NCBI GenBank assembly: GCA_047967505.1
Contig: CM106539.1
Length of the DNA stretch: 64,000 nt
Reading direction: 5' to 3' (one strand)
DNA from: Dipteris shenzhenensis
Taxonomy: Eukaryota > Polypodiophyta > Polypodiopsida > Gleicheniales
Shown here: positions 9,970 through 19,576 of the stretch, one piece after another
Layout: each line of letters begins with the position of its first letter
Position numbering within the stretch: the stretch's first letter is position 1
The notes under the pieces: generated by a model
Seen by the model: the letters and a program-made list of their open reading frames with translations, nothing else
Told to the model about the DNA's origin: nothing
Database searches by the model: none
Made by a program: the position numbers and the translations under genes

Positions 9970-12115
9970 ATGCCGAGGAGAAATCGGAGTCTTTGGGCTA
10001 CACTGCATGGGGGGGCGGAAGATGATGAACAGCCCGTTCAATCAGAGCATGCCACTAAGGGTTCTCATCATGAAGAGGAAGAGGTTGAGTAGCCAAATGC
10101 GGATGAGCAGATCAGGGCACAGTTGTAGGGAACCTCTTAGACTTTTGCGTAGTTGATGCAAGATCCACGTTTTGTAGAGTTGGTGAATGCACCTTCGAAG
10201 CCTGAGAAGAAGACTCCGCAAGCTAGCGCAAAGCCTCCTGCATCAGGTATGGGTGGAAATCCCAGAGCTTTCCATCTTATGGTTCGAGACAACAGAGTTT
10301 CCCTCCATCTTCGATGCCCACATGTTACTTCGGAGGAGATCAGTGTTCAGGCGGTGGTTGGACAACCTGAGCCAGCATGGGGATGCTTGGAAATTTTCCC
10401 TATGGATTTCAGCCTGGCATGCAAGGCTATCAGGGACAGATGTTCGAAGGTATGCTGGCTATGATGCCTAATATGATGTATGGAAACATTGGAATGCAGC
10501 CAGGGATAAAGACTACTATGTCTGGTATGATGGGGAATTTTTCAGGAATGCGTGGAATGAATGCAATGGGTCCAGGTATGGTCGATTCTACTGTGAATAG
10601 TGGACAGAGTGCCACAAATCTTGGCAATATGATGCAGCCCCCGTATTTACAGCCATCTGCCTATGATAATCTCACACCTAAGGGGAAGTAGAAAGATTAT
10701 AAAGAGGGTGTTTCAACTGTGAAATTCGACACTTTCAATGGGAGCCAAGACAAGTTGAAAGCTCTCACCTTTATTCAATAGTTTGATGCAACATACTCAG
10801 GTGGGAATTTTACAGGGTTGTCCAAAATTCGCAAAGCGGCCACTTTCTTGAAGGGAAACGCTTTGCAATGGTGGACAAATCTTCTCTTGCAGGGGAGACC
10901 ACCACATGGTGGAGTTTAAGTAGGTCTTTTTGGTTGCGTGGTTGACCACCACATTTGAAATTGATATCATCACGGCTTGGCATAAGTTGGATGCAGAGAA
11001 TTGTCGTAATTTGGAGGAATATAACAAGGAATTTAAGGAAGCCGTGTTGCCATTTAGTTCCTATCAGCATGTTCCATTGTCTGAGTAGTTAAAGAAATAT
11101 TGCTGTGGATTGCCGAAGGAAATTCGAGACTTCTGAATGAAGTCCAAGGTTTCTAACATGTCACAGCAGTTGATCGAGAATGCCTATACAGCTTATGCTT
11201 TGCTGCAAGGCAGGACCATTGGTTTTAAGGACATCAAGAGAGAAGATTTCAAAAGGAAGGAGGACTTCAAACGGAAGGACAAATTTGGTAGACCCTCAAG
11301 AGCTACTTTGGTTGCAGGTCTACGGCGTGTTCTCAAGTCACGGCCTACCAGGTTGACAGAATAGGAGAAACAGGTCCTTAGAGAGAAGAACATATGTTTC
11401 AACTGTAGAGAGGAGGGCCATCAAGTGCATGAATGCCCACTCAAGAAGAAAAGACAGCACCCCTCAGAGGATAGAGATGAACAGAAGGCGGAACCCAAAG
11501 CTGATCCAAAGAGCAAGAAGCAAAAACCATCTGCTGGCCTTGTACTTGACATGATCACTGATAAGAAACATGAAGATGATACAGAGCTTTGTAAAGCTTG
11601 GGGCATAGTTTGTGATTAGACCGCTCTATTTTTCTTCGACCCAGGTGCTAAAGCGAATTTTATTTCTCCCGAGTTAGCAGGAAAGCTGAGTATACGCCTT
11701 GAGGAGATGGGTTCACTTGCACAAGCAGACATGGCTGCTACAGGGCTGAGCACATCCATCATTCCTATAATTGGGAAGCTCTGTCTTCATATCTAGAGCT
11801 ATGTTGATACCAAGAATTTTACATCATGCCTTTGAATAGTTGCGACGTACTTTTGGGCAATCCATGGTGTTATCGTCTTCGGGCTATTGTAGGTACTTTC
11901 AATAAAACAGTCACCCTGACTCACAGGGGAAAGGCTCATGTGTTTGATGTATAACTCAAAGGAGAATCCATTCTGGGTGTATCTACTTCTGCAATTACTT
12001 CAGTAATGAAAAAACATATTTCTGCGTGTTTGATTTTTGCAAAAGAAAAAGATAGAGAAGATGATCAGCCGCCTCTTTTTGGTATGGATAAAGAGTGTAA
12101 TGAAGGGGCAATTTA
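9970..12115 (+). pseudogene. decayed Gypsy-like gag-protease
   Basis: A gag-like frame opens at ATG 9970 (MPRRNRSLW) and is then broken by many TAG stops and frame changes. A Met/Gly-rich stretch lies at 10377-10691. The retrotransposon gag core follows (FDTFNGSQDKLKALTF near 10727, then ATFLKGNALQWW near 10840), then the zinc knuckle CFNCREEGHQVHEC (about 11396-11437) and a retroviral-type protease active-site segment, FFDPGAKANFIS (about 11632). RT, RNase H and integrase are absent; the sequence runs into an LTR-like segment at about 12140. It is a non-autonomous relic. Confidence 0.6.
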
Positions 12116-12139
12116 GAGGACCTTTAGAGGTCTCTTAGG

Positions 12140-12256
12140 TGGGAAATGTGGAGGGATTATATAAGTCCCCATCCACCCCTATTTGTGTACTTTTGATGTG
12201 ACATCTAATCCTATCTACTTCCCCTCCTCCTTGCTACCTACTGCCTACGCTCACTC

Positions 12257-12293
<37 letters not shown>

Positions 12294-12402
12294 GTGTCTC
12301 TCTCCTTGTGCTCCCTTCTTCCCCTCTCTCACTCCCCTCTGCTATTCTATCCCCCTTCCTTTACATCTACCCCTACCCCTTTTTCTACATTGGTATCAGA
12401 TC
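12140..12402 (+). repeat. LTR-like segment with primer-binding site
   Basis: The segment has a TATATAA box near 12161, a pyrimidine-rich leader with TC repeats (about 12255-12290) and an end at ...TTCTACA (12389) directly followed by TGGTATCAGA (12391), the initiator tRNA-Met primer site. A diverged relative is at about 46088-46312 (shared TTTGATGTGACATCT and the TC-rich leader), again followed by a degraded primer site. It is not similar to the LTR at 14577, so the downstream gag at 13001 may or may not belong to it. Confidence 0.45.
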
Positions 12403-12890
12403 TCTGACCCTCCTTTCACCTTCGTTCTGAATTCCATAGCACGCCAACAAACAGTGCTAGAAGTCATATCCTGTTGATATCACAGCGCCCGGCGACCAAC
12501 AGGGTCAACATCGACCCTTCATTGACCAATTAGAATCAGATCTGTGACTTCAACTGATTTGCTTTGGTGAATGGGACTAGAGTGCTGAATCAGAACGCCA
12601 ACGACGAACGAAACTCAGCAGCAGCGTTCCCTTGAACCACTACGTTAATCCAGTGTCTTGAGCATAGCATTAACGCATGGTTTCGTTCTGCCTCTTTCTG
12701 AGGGGTGTTTTTCATGCATTGCATGATGTATTTCCACCTTGAGCTCTTGCTCTTGCGGGTTTTGTTGATACTTAATAGAAGTCTTTTTCCTGAAAAAAAG
12801 AAAAGAAAATAGCCCCAAGCTTTTAAAAAAAGATCACCTTTCCGAGCCCAGATTTTCCTTGACTAGATAATTATCAGCTTCCAGGAAAAC
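12403..12890. other. untranslated leader of an LTR element; no gene seen
   Basis: About 490 bp between the primer site and the gag region with no supported ORF. It probably corresponds to the 5' untranslated leader of the element. Confidence 0.35.
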
Positions 12891-13000
12891 TAATCTAATG
12901 TTTAGACCGAATAGCAACCATGGCAGCACAATATTGATAACAAAGCTAATCTAATGTTTAGACCAAAGAGCAACCATGGCAGCACAATATTGATAACAAA
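12891..13000. repeat. 56-bp tandem duplication
   Basis: TAATCTAATGTTTAGACC begins at 12891 and again at 12947. Each copy contains AGCAACCATGGCAGCACAAT, so a possible gag start context is duplicated. Confidence 0.85.
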
Positions 13001-14005
13001 ATGGAAGCTTCTATCCAAGAACAGCTGGCCGAGACGTCAGTAGAGGCGTGGGCCACCCTGAAAGATTTGTATGAGACGGACAACACCTCCTAGATGTTGC
13101 TTCTTCAGCATCAACTCTACAATTTTGATATGGAAGAAGGAGATACGGTACATAGCCATTTGACGAAGGTCAAGGTGGTGAGGGATCAGCTGGCAGCAGT
13201 TGGTTAGAAGACAGACTCATGCCATTTGGCCTTGATGGTACTGAGGAGACTGCCTCGGAGTTTCAAAAGCTTTGTTACGACTGTGACAGCAGGACAGAGG
13301 ACCAAACCTCTGATATTTGAGGAGTTGGGTTTGTTACTGCTACAGGAGGAAGCTCAGGAGAAGCTCTACAACGAGGACAAAGACGACAAGGCGATGCTGG
13401 CGAAGGATTCCGCTGGCAAAGGAAAGGGCAAGCCTAACGGTGGCAAGTCCAAGAAAGACGGCTCTGACGACGAGGGGACTTCGAAGAGGAAGCATAAGAA
13501 GAAGTGCTTCTACTGTGATACGCCAGAACATTTTGCAAAGGACTGCAGAAAGAAAAAGGCGGATCTGAAAGACAAAAAGGAGTCTGACTCAGATTCAGAG
13601 GGAGAGGCCAAAGCAAATGTGGTAATCAAGGAGTTGTTCCTGGTGACATCACCGAGTGTTACCGAGGTCAGATATGTTGATCCAGAAATCACAGTGAGGA
13701 TGTCTGACATAGAGATGTGGGTCAAGGAGGAGTCAGATGCCTTTGTGAAGGTGAAGGACAGCATGGAGTGCTTGGTACGTTCCAGGTGTGTGGCTGTCGA
13801 CACTGACACGAGGGTAAATTCCATGGAAGGCCCTGGGGTCTCATGGTCAAATGGATGCTGGAGTTCAGAAGGGGACAGTACAGGATTACACAAGCGCTTG
13901 GTGGGTGCCTCAATGAGAGTGTGCTTTCATAGCGAACATTCAGGCAGTACAACAGTCTGGTATGTATTTGATATTCTGCATTTGAGCCTTTATAGCATGC
14001 TGTGA
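13001..14005 (+). pseudogene. Copia-like gag with CCHC zinc knuckle
   Basis: From ATG 13001 one frame encodes EAWATLKDLYETDNTS, LLQHQLYNFDMEEGD, VHSHLTKVKVVRDQL and LRRLPRSFKSFV. These are hallmarks of the Copia gag (UBN2) domain. A Lys/Ser-rich linker and the zinc knuckle CFYCDTPEHFAKDC (about 13507-13548) follow. Two in-frame TAG stops lie at about 13093 and 13207. After the knuckle there is no protease Asp-Ser-Gly segment, integrase or RT; the frame instead continues into an unfamiliar acidic region and closes at 14005. A polypurine tract and an LTR follow within 600 bp. This therefore looks like a gag-only, non-autonomous LTR element. Confidence 0.6.
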
Positions 14006-14567
14006 AGAGACTTTGCTCTTCATTTGTATCAGGTGATAAGAGATTGGAAGGAATTGGCCTTCTTCGAAGGCAGAAGGGGAAGTATTGGTGCTTCTTCAAA
14101 TCTCAGACGTAGATTGCTAGAAGGTGATGGACAAAGTACTGAAGCCAGAAGAGTATCTGCTTGAGAACTCAGCGAGAGTTCATGGTCCAGGTTATCTGGA
14201 AATATTCATTGGTTGCAGACCTTGCCACAGGAAGGACGGGTTGAAACAGACCCTCAGAGCATGGTGCCTGGAAGACTCGAGGTTCTTCACTCATTATGAG
14301 GGGGACGACTGGAAGATCGTGACGGCTGGATTGCTCGAGTTCAAAGGCGGGAACGTGACTGAAGGAGGTGGTGCCAGGAGGTGCTACCAAAGATGGACTT
14401 GTGTACCAGGATGGTGTGTGGAGGCGGAACCAGACCTCGTGGAGCAGGAGCCACTGGATGAAAAGCCAGGAAAAGATTTTGACACCGAAAAGTTTCAGAG
14501 GACTACGACCAGGGAGTTACTGGAGCATCGTCATCGATGCGTTGGCATTGGGCCGAGATGTGTCGGT
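14006..14567 (+). other. internal 3' region of the gag-only LTR element
   Basis: Between gag and the polypurine tract. The frame 14124-14888 is open but has no recognisable domain and runs into the LTR, so I do not call it a gene. Confidence 0.35.
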
Positions 14568-14576
14568 GAGAGGGGG
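14568..14576 (+). other. polypurine tract
   Basis: GAGAGGGGG immediately precedes TGTTGGAAAGG, the start of an LTR. This is the expected plus-strand primer position. Confidence 0.55.
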
Positions 14577-14964
14577 TGTTGGAAAGGTCACCTTCCCATC
14601 TGTAAGCCCTTATATGACATGGGGGGGGTAAACCTAGGGTTTGAGTGTTTGTCACATGGGCATCTGATTGGATGTCATGTGGACAAGAGCCAGAAGGGAT
14701 TGAGTGATAAGACGGGGCTGCCACATGGACAGCATCTTGGCTGTCATGTGGGCAGCACATCTAGAGCTGTTGTGGGCAAGAATAAAAGAGATGGAGGGTA
14801 CCTGGAGCTAGGATGGATCTGCAGCTGCAAAAGGCGAAGCAGTAGCCAGCACAAGGAACCCGGAATAAAAAGCAAGACATGGCGCTGACATCTACATGGT
14901 GTACGGCTCTGTACGGAACTGGGAGAGGGCCTGGCAGAGGTGCAGGATGTGCAGGCGCAGATGT
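14577..14964 (+). repeat. 3' LTR of the gag-only element, left part
   Basis: It starts TGTTGG after the polypurine tract and is cut at 14964 by the Gypsy insertion. The rest resumes at 23644 and ends TCTAACA at 24374. Joined length is about 1119 bp. Confidence 0.6.
14960..14964. repeat. 5-bp target duplication GATGT of the Gypsy element
   Basis: GATGT at 14960-14964 directly before the left LTR matches GATGT at 23639-23643 directly after the right LTR. Confidence 0.85.
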
Positions 14965-15484
14965 TGACACGTCCCAACACTCCTGAAACATCTGATCTGC
15001 AAACAAACACACACAACGTAAGAAACTGAGCAGGCTGCTCACCACCAAGCATGACATCTACGGGATGTGATCCCGAATCAGGAGATGTTCCCTCTGAGCC
15101 ACGAGCTGAGCTACTGGCACGAACTCCCAACCAGATCCAAACCAGCCTGGTGTCCCATACCACCAGGTGGCGCTGTGAAGCCTGGGATCTGCTACTGGGC
15201 CTTGGGCTACGCTAAGATGCAGACGCGCGTCCGCGACTCAATCCAGGATCAGACCTAGCACCTGGGAACGAAACTTGCTCCCATCGGCTCTCTAAGAACT
15301 GAACCCCTGGGCCCCTTTTATAGACTCGGGCCCCAAGCGTCAAAAATAGCGAAGACCCCTAACTGGTTCGTACCCTTGCCACTCAACCTGAGAATCAAGC
15401 CTGCCTAGCTCTAAGCCTCCCCAGGCTACCTGAGCTAGTCTTGTGTACCCAATACACGTCAGATACCAATCCGTGCATATGACA
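14965..15484 (-). repeat. 3' LTR of the Gypsy element
   Basis: 520 bp, TG...CA ends. On the minus strand it carries the TATA box CTATAAAAGGGG (complement of about 15312-15323), consistent with a U3 promoter. Confidence 0.85.
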
Positions 15485-15500
15485 TACTTCCCCTCCTTTA
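15485..15500 (-). other. polypurine tract of the Gypsy element
   Basis: The minus strand reads AAAGGAGGGGAAGTA directly before the 3' LTR, the usual plus-strand primer. It overlaps the stop codon region of the chromodomain frame. Confidence 0.65.
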
Positions 15501-16000
15501 AGAACTCACTCCTGAGTTCGCTAAAAAACCCGGAGATGTTCTCTGGAGGTTTTGTAATGTCTCCCATGTTGCATCCTCCTCAACACGATCCTTCCACTTG
15601 ATCTTGTATTCCGTGATAGTTCTATTACGAATCTGCCTTTCACGAAATTCAAGAATACACTCAGGTTCGTGTGGAATAAAAGTCAAATCTGTAACTTCTA
15701 TTATCTCTTGAGGAGAAACAAGTTGATCATCCGTACCCAAGACTTCTTTCAGTCTACTGACATGAAAGACTGGGTGTACTTTAACTTCAGGAGGCAATTC
15801 TAGTTGATATGCAACTGGTCCAATTCTTTTAATGACCTTGAAGGGACCACAGTATCTGGGGGATAATTTCGGAACCAAACGAGTACTTAGGCTCTTGGAT
15901 TCCTTAGGAATTCGCAAATATACCATCGTTCCTTCAGAGAATTCTCTAGGTGAACGATGTCTATTAGCATAAAATCTGTCGCGATCTTGGGCACTTCTAA
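15498..16000 (-). pseudogene. Gypsy integrase C-terminus and chromodomain
   Basis: Minus-strand frame that resumes after the nested LTR element with SAQDRDRFYANRHRSPREF and MVYLRIPKESKSLSTRL, the integrase C-terminal region. It continues into LSPRYCGPFKVIKRIGPVAY and VHPVFHVSRLKEV. The end is a chromodomain-like segment, RNRTITEYKIKWK followed by EEDATWE, which in chromoviruses is thought to guide integration to particular chromatin. The stop is at 15498. The frame agrees with the pol frame upstream of the insertion once the insert and one TAGAC copy are discounted. Confidence 0.8.
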
Positions 16001-16005
16001 TAGAC
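16001..16005. repeat. 5-bp target duplication TAGAC of the nested LTR element
   Basis: TAGAC at 16001-16005 matches TAGAC at 17971-17975, flanking the two short LTRs exactly. Confidence 0.9.
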
Positions 16006-16272
16006 TGTTAGAAATCTAGCATGGTATCATCCTAAGTTAGAACATCAGGGAAGACTGCATGAGAGATGAAGCAAACACTGAAAGATATGAGATATATTCC
16101 ATAGATGTGACCCCTGAATATATAGGGCCAAGTACAAGACCATGAGCAAGAGTGCTTATGGGATAATTGTAGAGGTGCCACATGGCACACACTCAAGACA
16201 CAAAGACTCAACTGAGACTAGACAAATGTAGACTAGGGAAATAGTACACCTAGTGTGCACTTATCTCCAACA
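16006..16272 (-). repeat. 3' LTR of the nested short element
   Basis: 267 bp, nearly identical to 17704-17970. Confidence 0.9.
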
Positions 16273-17689
16273 CCCTCCTTAAGTGGACACTAGGAGGAAG
16301 ACAGAAAGACAAGACTAGAAGACAGACATAAAGACCTATAGACTGAGAGACAAGACATAAGACATGACAGACAAAGATCCTGAGACGCCCTCCTCAAGTG
16401 ATATCCTCATATGGGTCCACAAGGGTAGGTACAAAAGTGGATCATAGACAGACAAAGAGAGAGACAATCAGCCAGTAGAGTGGTCCCACAGAGAGAGAGA
16501 CTGTCAGATAGACATGAGAGAGTTTGACAAATAGAAGATAAATGGGGACATAGACTGAAAATGCCAAGAGAATGTGGGTAGCTAATCCACAAAAGATAGG
16601 CATATAGACTGATAGACAGAGTGTCAAAGACATATGACTGTAGATCACACTGATAGACACAAGACTGAGAGACTGACTGATTGTAGATAGAGAGATGGAC
16701 CTTGACTAATAATCCCTCCTCAAGGGCAATCCTCCTGTTAGAGTGAGTAATGCAGGGGTGCCTCTTGGGTAGGTACAAAGATGAGTTCATGTAGACAAGT
16801 AGACATGACATTACCCCATGATCTACATCATCGGTGATCATTGGTGGTAGATAGCATGAAAGCATAGACAGATATGAGAGATGGGAAGGTCTTACCATAC
16901 TTGGCAGTGTCTAATCCCGTACAAGAGAGAGAACAATTAAGAATAGAACTGAAATATTGCAGCATAAGAAGATAATCCATTTTGTTTTTGCCTCAGGTCT
17001 TCCACCTTTTCAGGGGTAACCCGAGAGAGAGACAGCTGCAAATCGAGATTGCTACAGATAGAAAGAGATGAAGTACAAAAGCCACGATACCCGGAGGGAG
17101 ACAAAAAAGCAGAGATGCAGAATTTTGGGGTAGATCTTCGTGGGCAGCTGCTGGAGAAGTGCAGCAACTAAAGGTGCAGCAACTGAAGAGGTAGACGGGC
17201 AGAATGCAGAAGAAGTTGCGGCCTGTTGAAGAGGTGGCGCACAGCATTTGAAGAGGTAGACTCGAACAGCACCGTAGAGATCCTCCGCAGCAGCAAGAGG
17301 GGAAGAGACGGGGCAGGCAGAAGCGGCCAGATATGGCGGGGCTGTCATAGATGAGGCAGCCTGGATGGCGCAGAAAATGGAGCAGATGCCGGGCAGAATG
17401 GCAGGGCAGAAGTGCGTGCAGCTGAAGAGGTAGGCGGCAGCCAGCAGTAGGAGCAAATGTCGAGGCAGAGCCAAACTAATGGCGGGCAGTAGCAGAAGAG
17501 GTGCATGCAGCAGCAATGGCGGGGCAGACATCGGAGAAGAGACGGCCAGCAGGAGCGTAGAAGAGGGCGATGCAGACAGAGATGGTGGGCAGAGGTAGAG
17601 GTGCCGCCAGAGGCTGAAAGAAGATGTGTAGACGAAGCTAGGGTTCCAGCAGAGTGAGAGGAGAGGAGAGGAGAGGAGAGGGATCTTCA

Positions 17690-17703
17690 TGGCTTTGATA
17701 CCA
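17690..17703 (-). other. primer-binding site of the nested short element
   Basis: The minus strand reads TGGTATCAAAGCCA immediately after the 5' LTR. It matches the plant initiator tRNA-Met site except for A in place of G at position 9. Confidence 0.75.
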
Positions 17704-17970
17704 TGTTAGAAATCTAGCATGGTATCATCCTAAGTTAGAACATCAGGGAAGACTGCATGAGAGATGAAGCAAACACTGAAAGATATGAGATATATTCCAT
17801 AGATGTGACCCCTGAATTTATAGGGCCAAGTACAAGACCATGAGCAAGAGTGCTTATGGGATAATTGTAGAGGTGCCACATGGCACACACTCAAGACACA
17901 AAGACTCAACTGAGACTAGACAAATGTAGACTAGGGAAATAGTACACCTAGTGTGCACTTATCTCCAACA
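17704..17970 (-). repeat. 5' LTR of the nested short element
   Basis: 267 bp with TG...CA ends. TAGAC target duplication follows at 17971-17975. Confidence 0.9.
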
Positions 17971-17975
17971 TAGAC

Positions 17976-19573
17976 TCCTTGGCAAACTGCAACATTTCCT
18001 GCATGTCTTGCAAGAAGTTCTTAGCAGCATCATTTTGAATCCCTTTTAACCCAACCATAACTGGTGACTTAGGTTGAAACCCGTACATAAGCATAAAAGG
18101 ACTGTAACTAGTACTAGAATGCTTTGCACTGTTGTGAGAAAATTCTATCATAGGTAGATAATCTTTCCATGAAGACTGTCTCTTGGATACATATGCCCGA
18201 AGCATGTCTTGAACCAACTGGTTAACCTTCTTTGTACTGCCATTGGATTGTGCATGATCTGAGGAACTCATACTTAGAGTAGTTTCTAACTTCTCAAAAA
18301 CAAGTGTCCAAAAGTTACTTGTAAACTTTGAGTCCCTGTCATTGACTATGTCAGATGGCAAACCATACAGCTTAAACAAGTGGTCCACAAACTCGTGAGC
18401 CAGCTGAACAGCTGAAATAGTTGTTCTAGTAGGTAAGAACCTAGCCATTTTTGTCAAACGGTCAACTATGACCCAAATGGAGTCATGACCCTCGTGGGTT
18501 CGAGGCAAACCGGTAATTAAATCCATGGAAATACTTTCCCATTTATTACCTGGAATCTGTAATAGCTGTAATAAACCCGCGCTTCTAAGGCGTTCTGCCT
18601 TAGTAACCTGACAAACCCGGCAACCTACTATATAGTTCTCAATAAATGCACGCATCTTAGGCCAATAAAAGGTATGCTTCACAAGAGACAGAGTCCTATG
18701 TATACCCAGATGTCCAGCACTAGGAGCATCATGACACTCCCAGAGAATCTTGGATCTAAGGTCCAGAACATCTGGCACACAAATCTTTTCATTCCGGAAT
18801 AGCAAGCCGTTCCTAATCATCCATTGACCTCTCGCCGCCTGTACCGTAGGTGGCACAATCCCTGAGTCCTGGTCAACCATGGAGCTCCCATCTTGGACTC
18901 TCTGCCAATAAGAACTGAAATGACTATCAGTTGCGTATAGCCCTCTCAAGGATTGAAATAGGTTTGAGGATATTTCCGTAAATGACATAGCATTTACAAA
19001 CTTGACTCGACTTAAGGCATCCGCCACACTATTCAACGAACCCTTACGATAACGTATTTTAAAATCAAAATCTTGCATTAATTCTGCCCATCTAGCTTTC
19101 CGTCCCCTCAATTCAGATCCATCACACACATACTTAATTGACTGATGATCAGTCAATACAAGGAACTTTGAACCATACAAGTAGTGTCTCCAAACCTTAA
19201 GGGCATACACTACAGCATAAAGTTCCTTTTCTAGTGTGGGCCAATGATATTGGGTGTCGTTTAGCTTCTTACTCTCGAAAGCTACAGGTCTGCCCTCTTG
19301 GAATAGAGCTGCCCCAATCGCATAATGACTCGCATCGGCCTCTAAAACATAAGGCCGGGTAGGATCGGGTAATTCAAGAACGGGTGCCTCCTTGATAGAA
19401 AACTTCAAGGTTTTAAAAGCCTTGTTCATTGCATCATTCCAAAAGATTGGCTGGGTAGACTTGCGGCCACGACCTTTCAATATGTTTGTCAGGGGTGCTG
19501 TGATATGTGAATAATCATGCACAGACTTCCGTAGAAATACCGTAAATCCTAGGAAAGAACGAAGTTGTTTCAC
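17976..19573 (-). pseudogene. Gypsy RNase H and integrase (broken)
   Basis: The frame opens after an in-frame TAG at 19574-19576. It has RNase H segments in order: VLEADASHYAIGAALFQ, LEKELYAVVYALKVW and VLTDHQSIKYV. The integrase follows with its zinc-binding His/Cys region (HLGIHRTLS ... CRVCQ) and the DDE core: first Asp in SMDLITGLP and second in VNDRDSKF. The third residue, normally Glu in the segment that reads NGSTKKVNQL here, is Lys, so the catalytic triad is incomplete. The frame is cut at 17975 by the TRIM-like element and continues at 16000. Confidence 0.85.
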
Positions 19574-19576
19574 AGT

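Larger units (their letters stand above)
16006..17970 (-). mobile_element. short non-autonomous LTR retrotransposon (TRIM-like), very young
   Basis: Two 267-bp LTRs (16006-16272 and 17704-17970; ends TGTTAG...CCAACA) enclose 1431 bp with no gag, RT or integrase. A primer site TGGTATCAAAGCCA lies on the minus strand directly next to the right LTR (17690-17703), and a polypurine-like CTTAAGGAGGG lies next to the left LTR, fixing the orientation as minus. By eye the LTRs differ at about one position (TATATAGG against TTTATAGG near 16116 and 17814), so insertion is recent. The minus-strand frame 17052-17690 is Leu/Ser/Ala-rich with no domain and is probably not a gene. Mobilisation must have used proteins from another element. 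Confidence 0.9.

Noticed and set aside
9429-12402. Possible tRNA genes suggested by the GGTATCAGA motifs
   Set aside because: These are retrotransposon primer-binding sites complementary to tRNA-Met; no cloverleaf surrounds them.
14124-14888. 254-codon ORF after the Copia-like gag
   Set aside because: It crosses the polypurine tract and runs into the LTR start at 14577, with no recognisable domain.
17052-17690. 212-codon minus-strand ORF inside the TRIM-like element
   Set aside because: Leu/Ser/Ala-rich composition without domain; likely a by-product of base composition.
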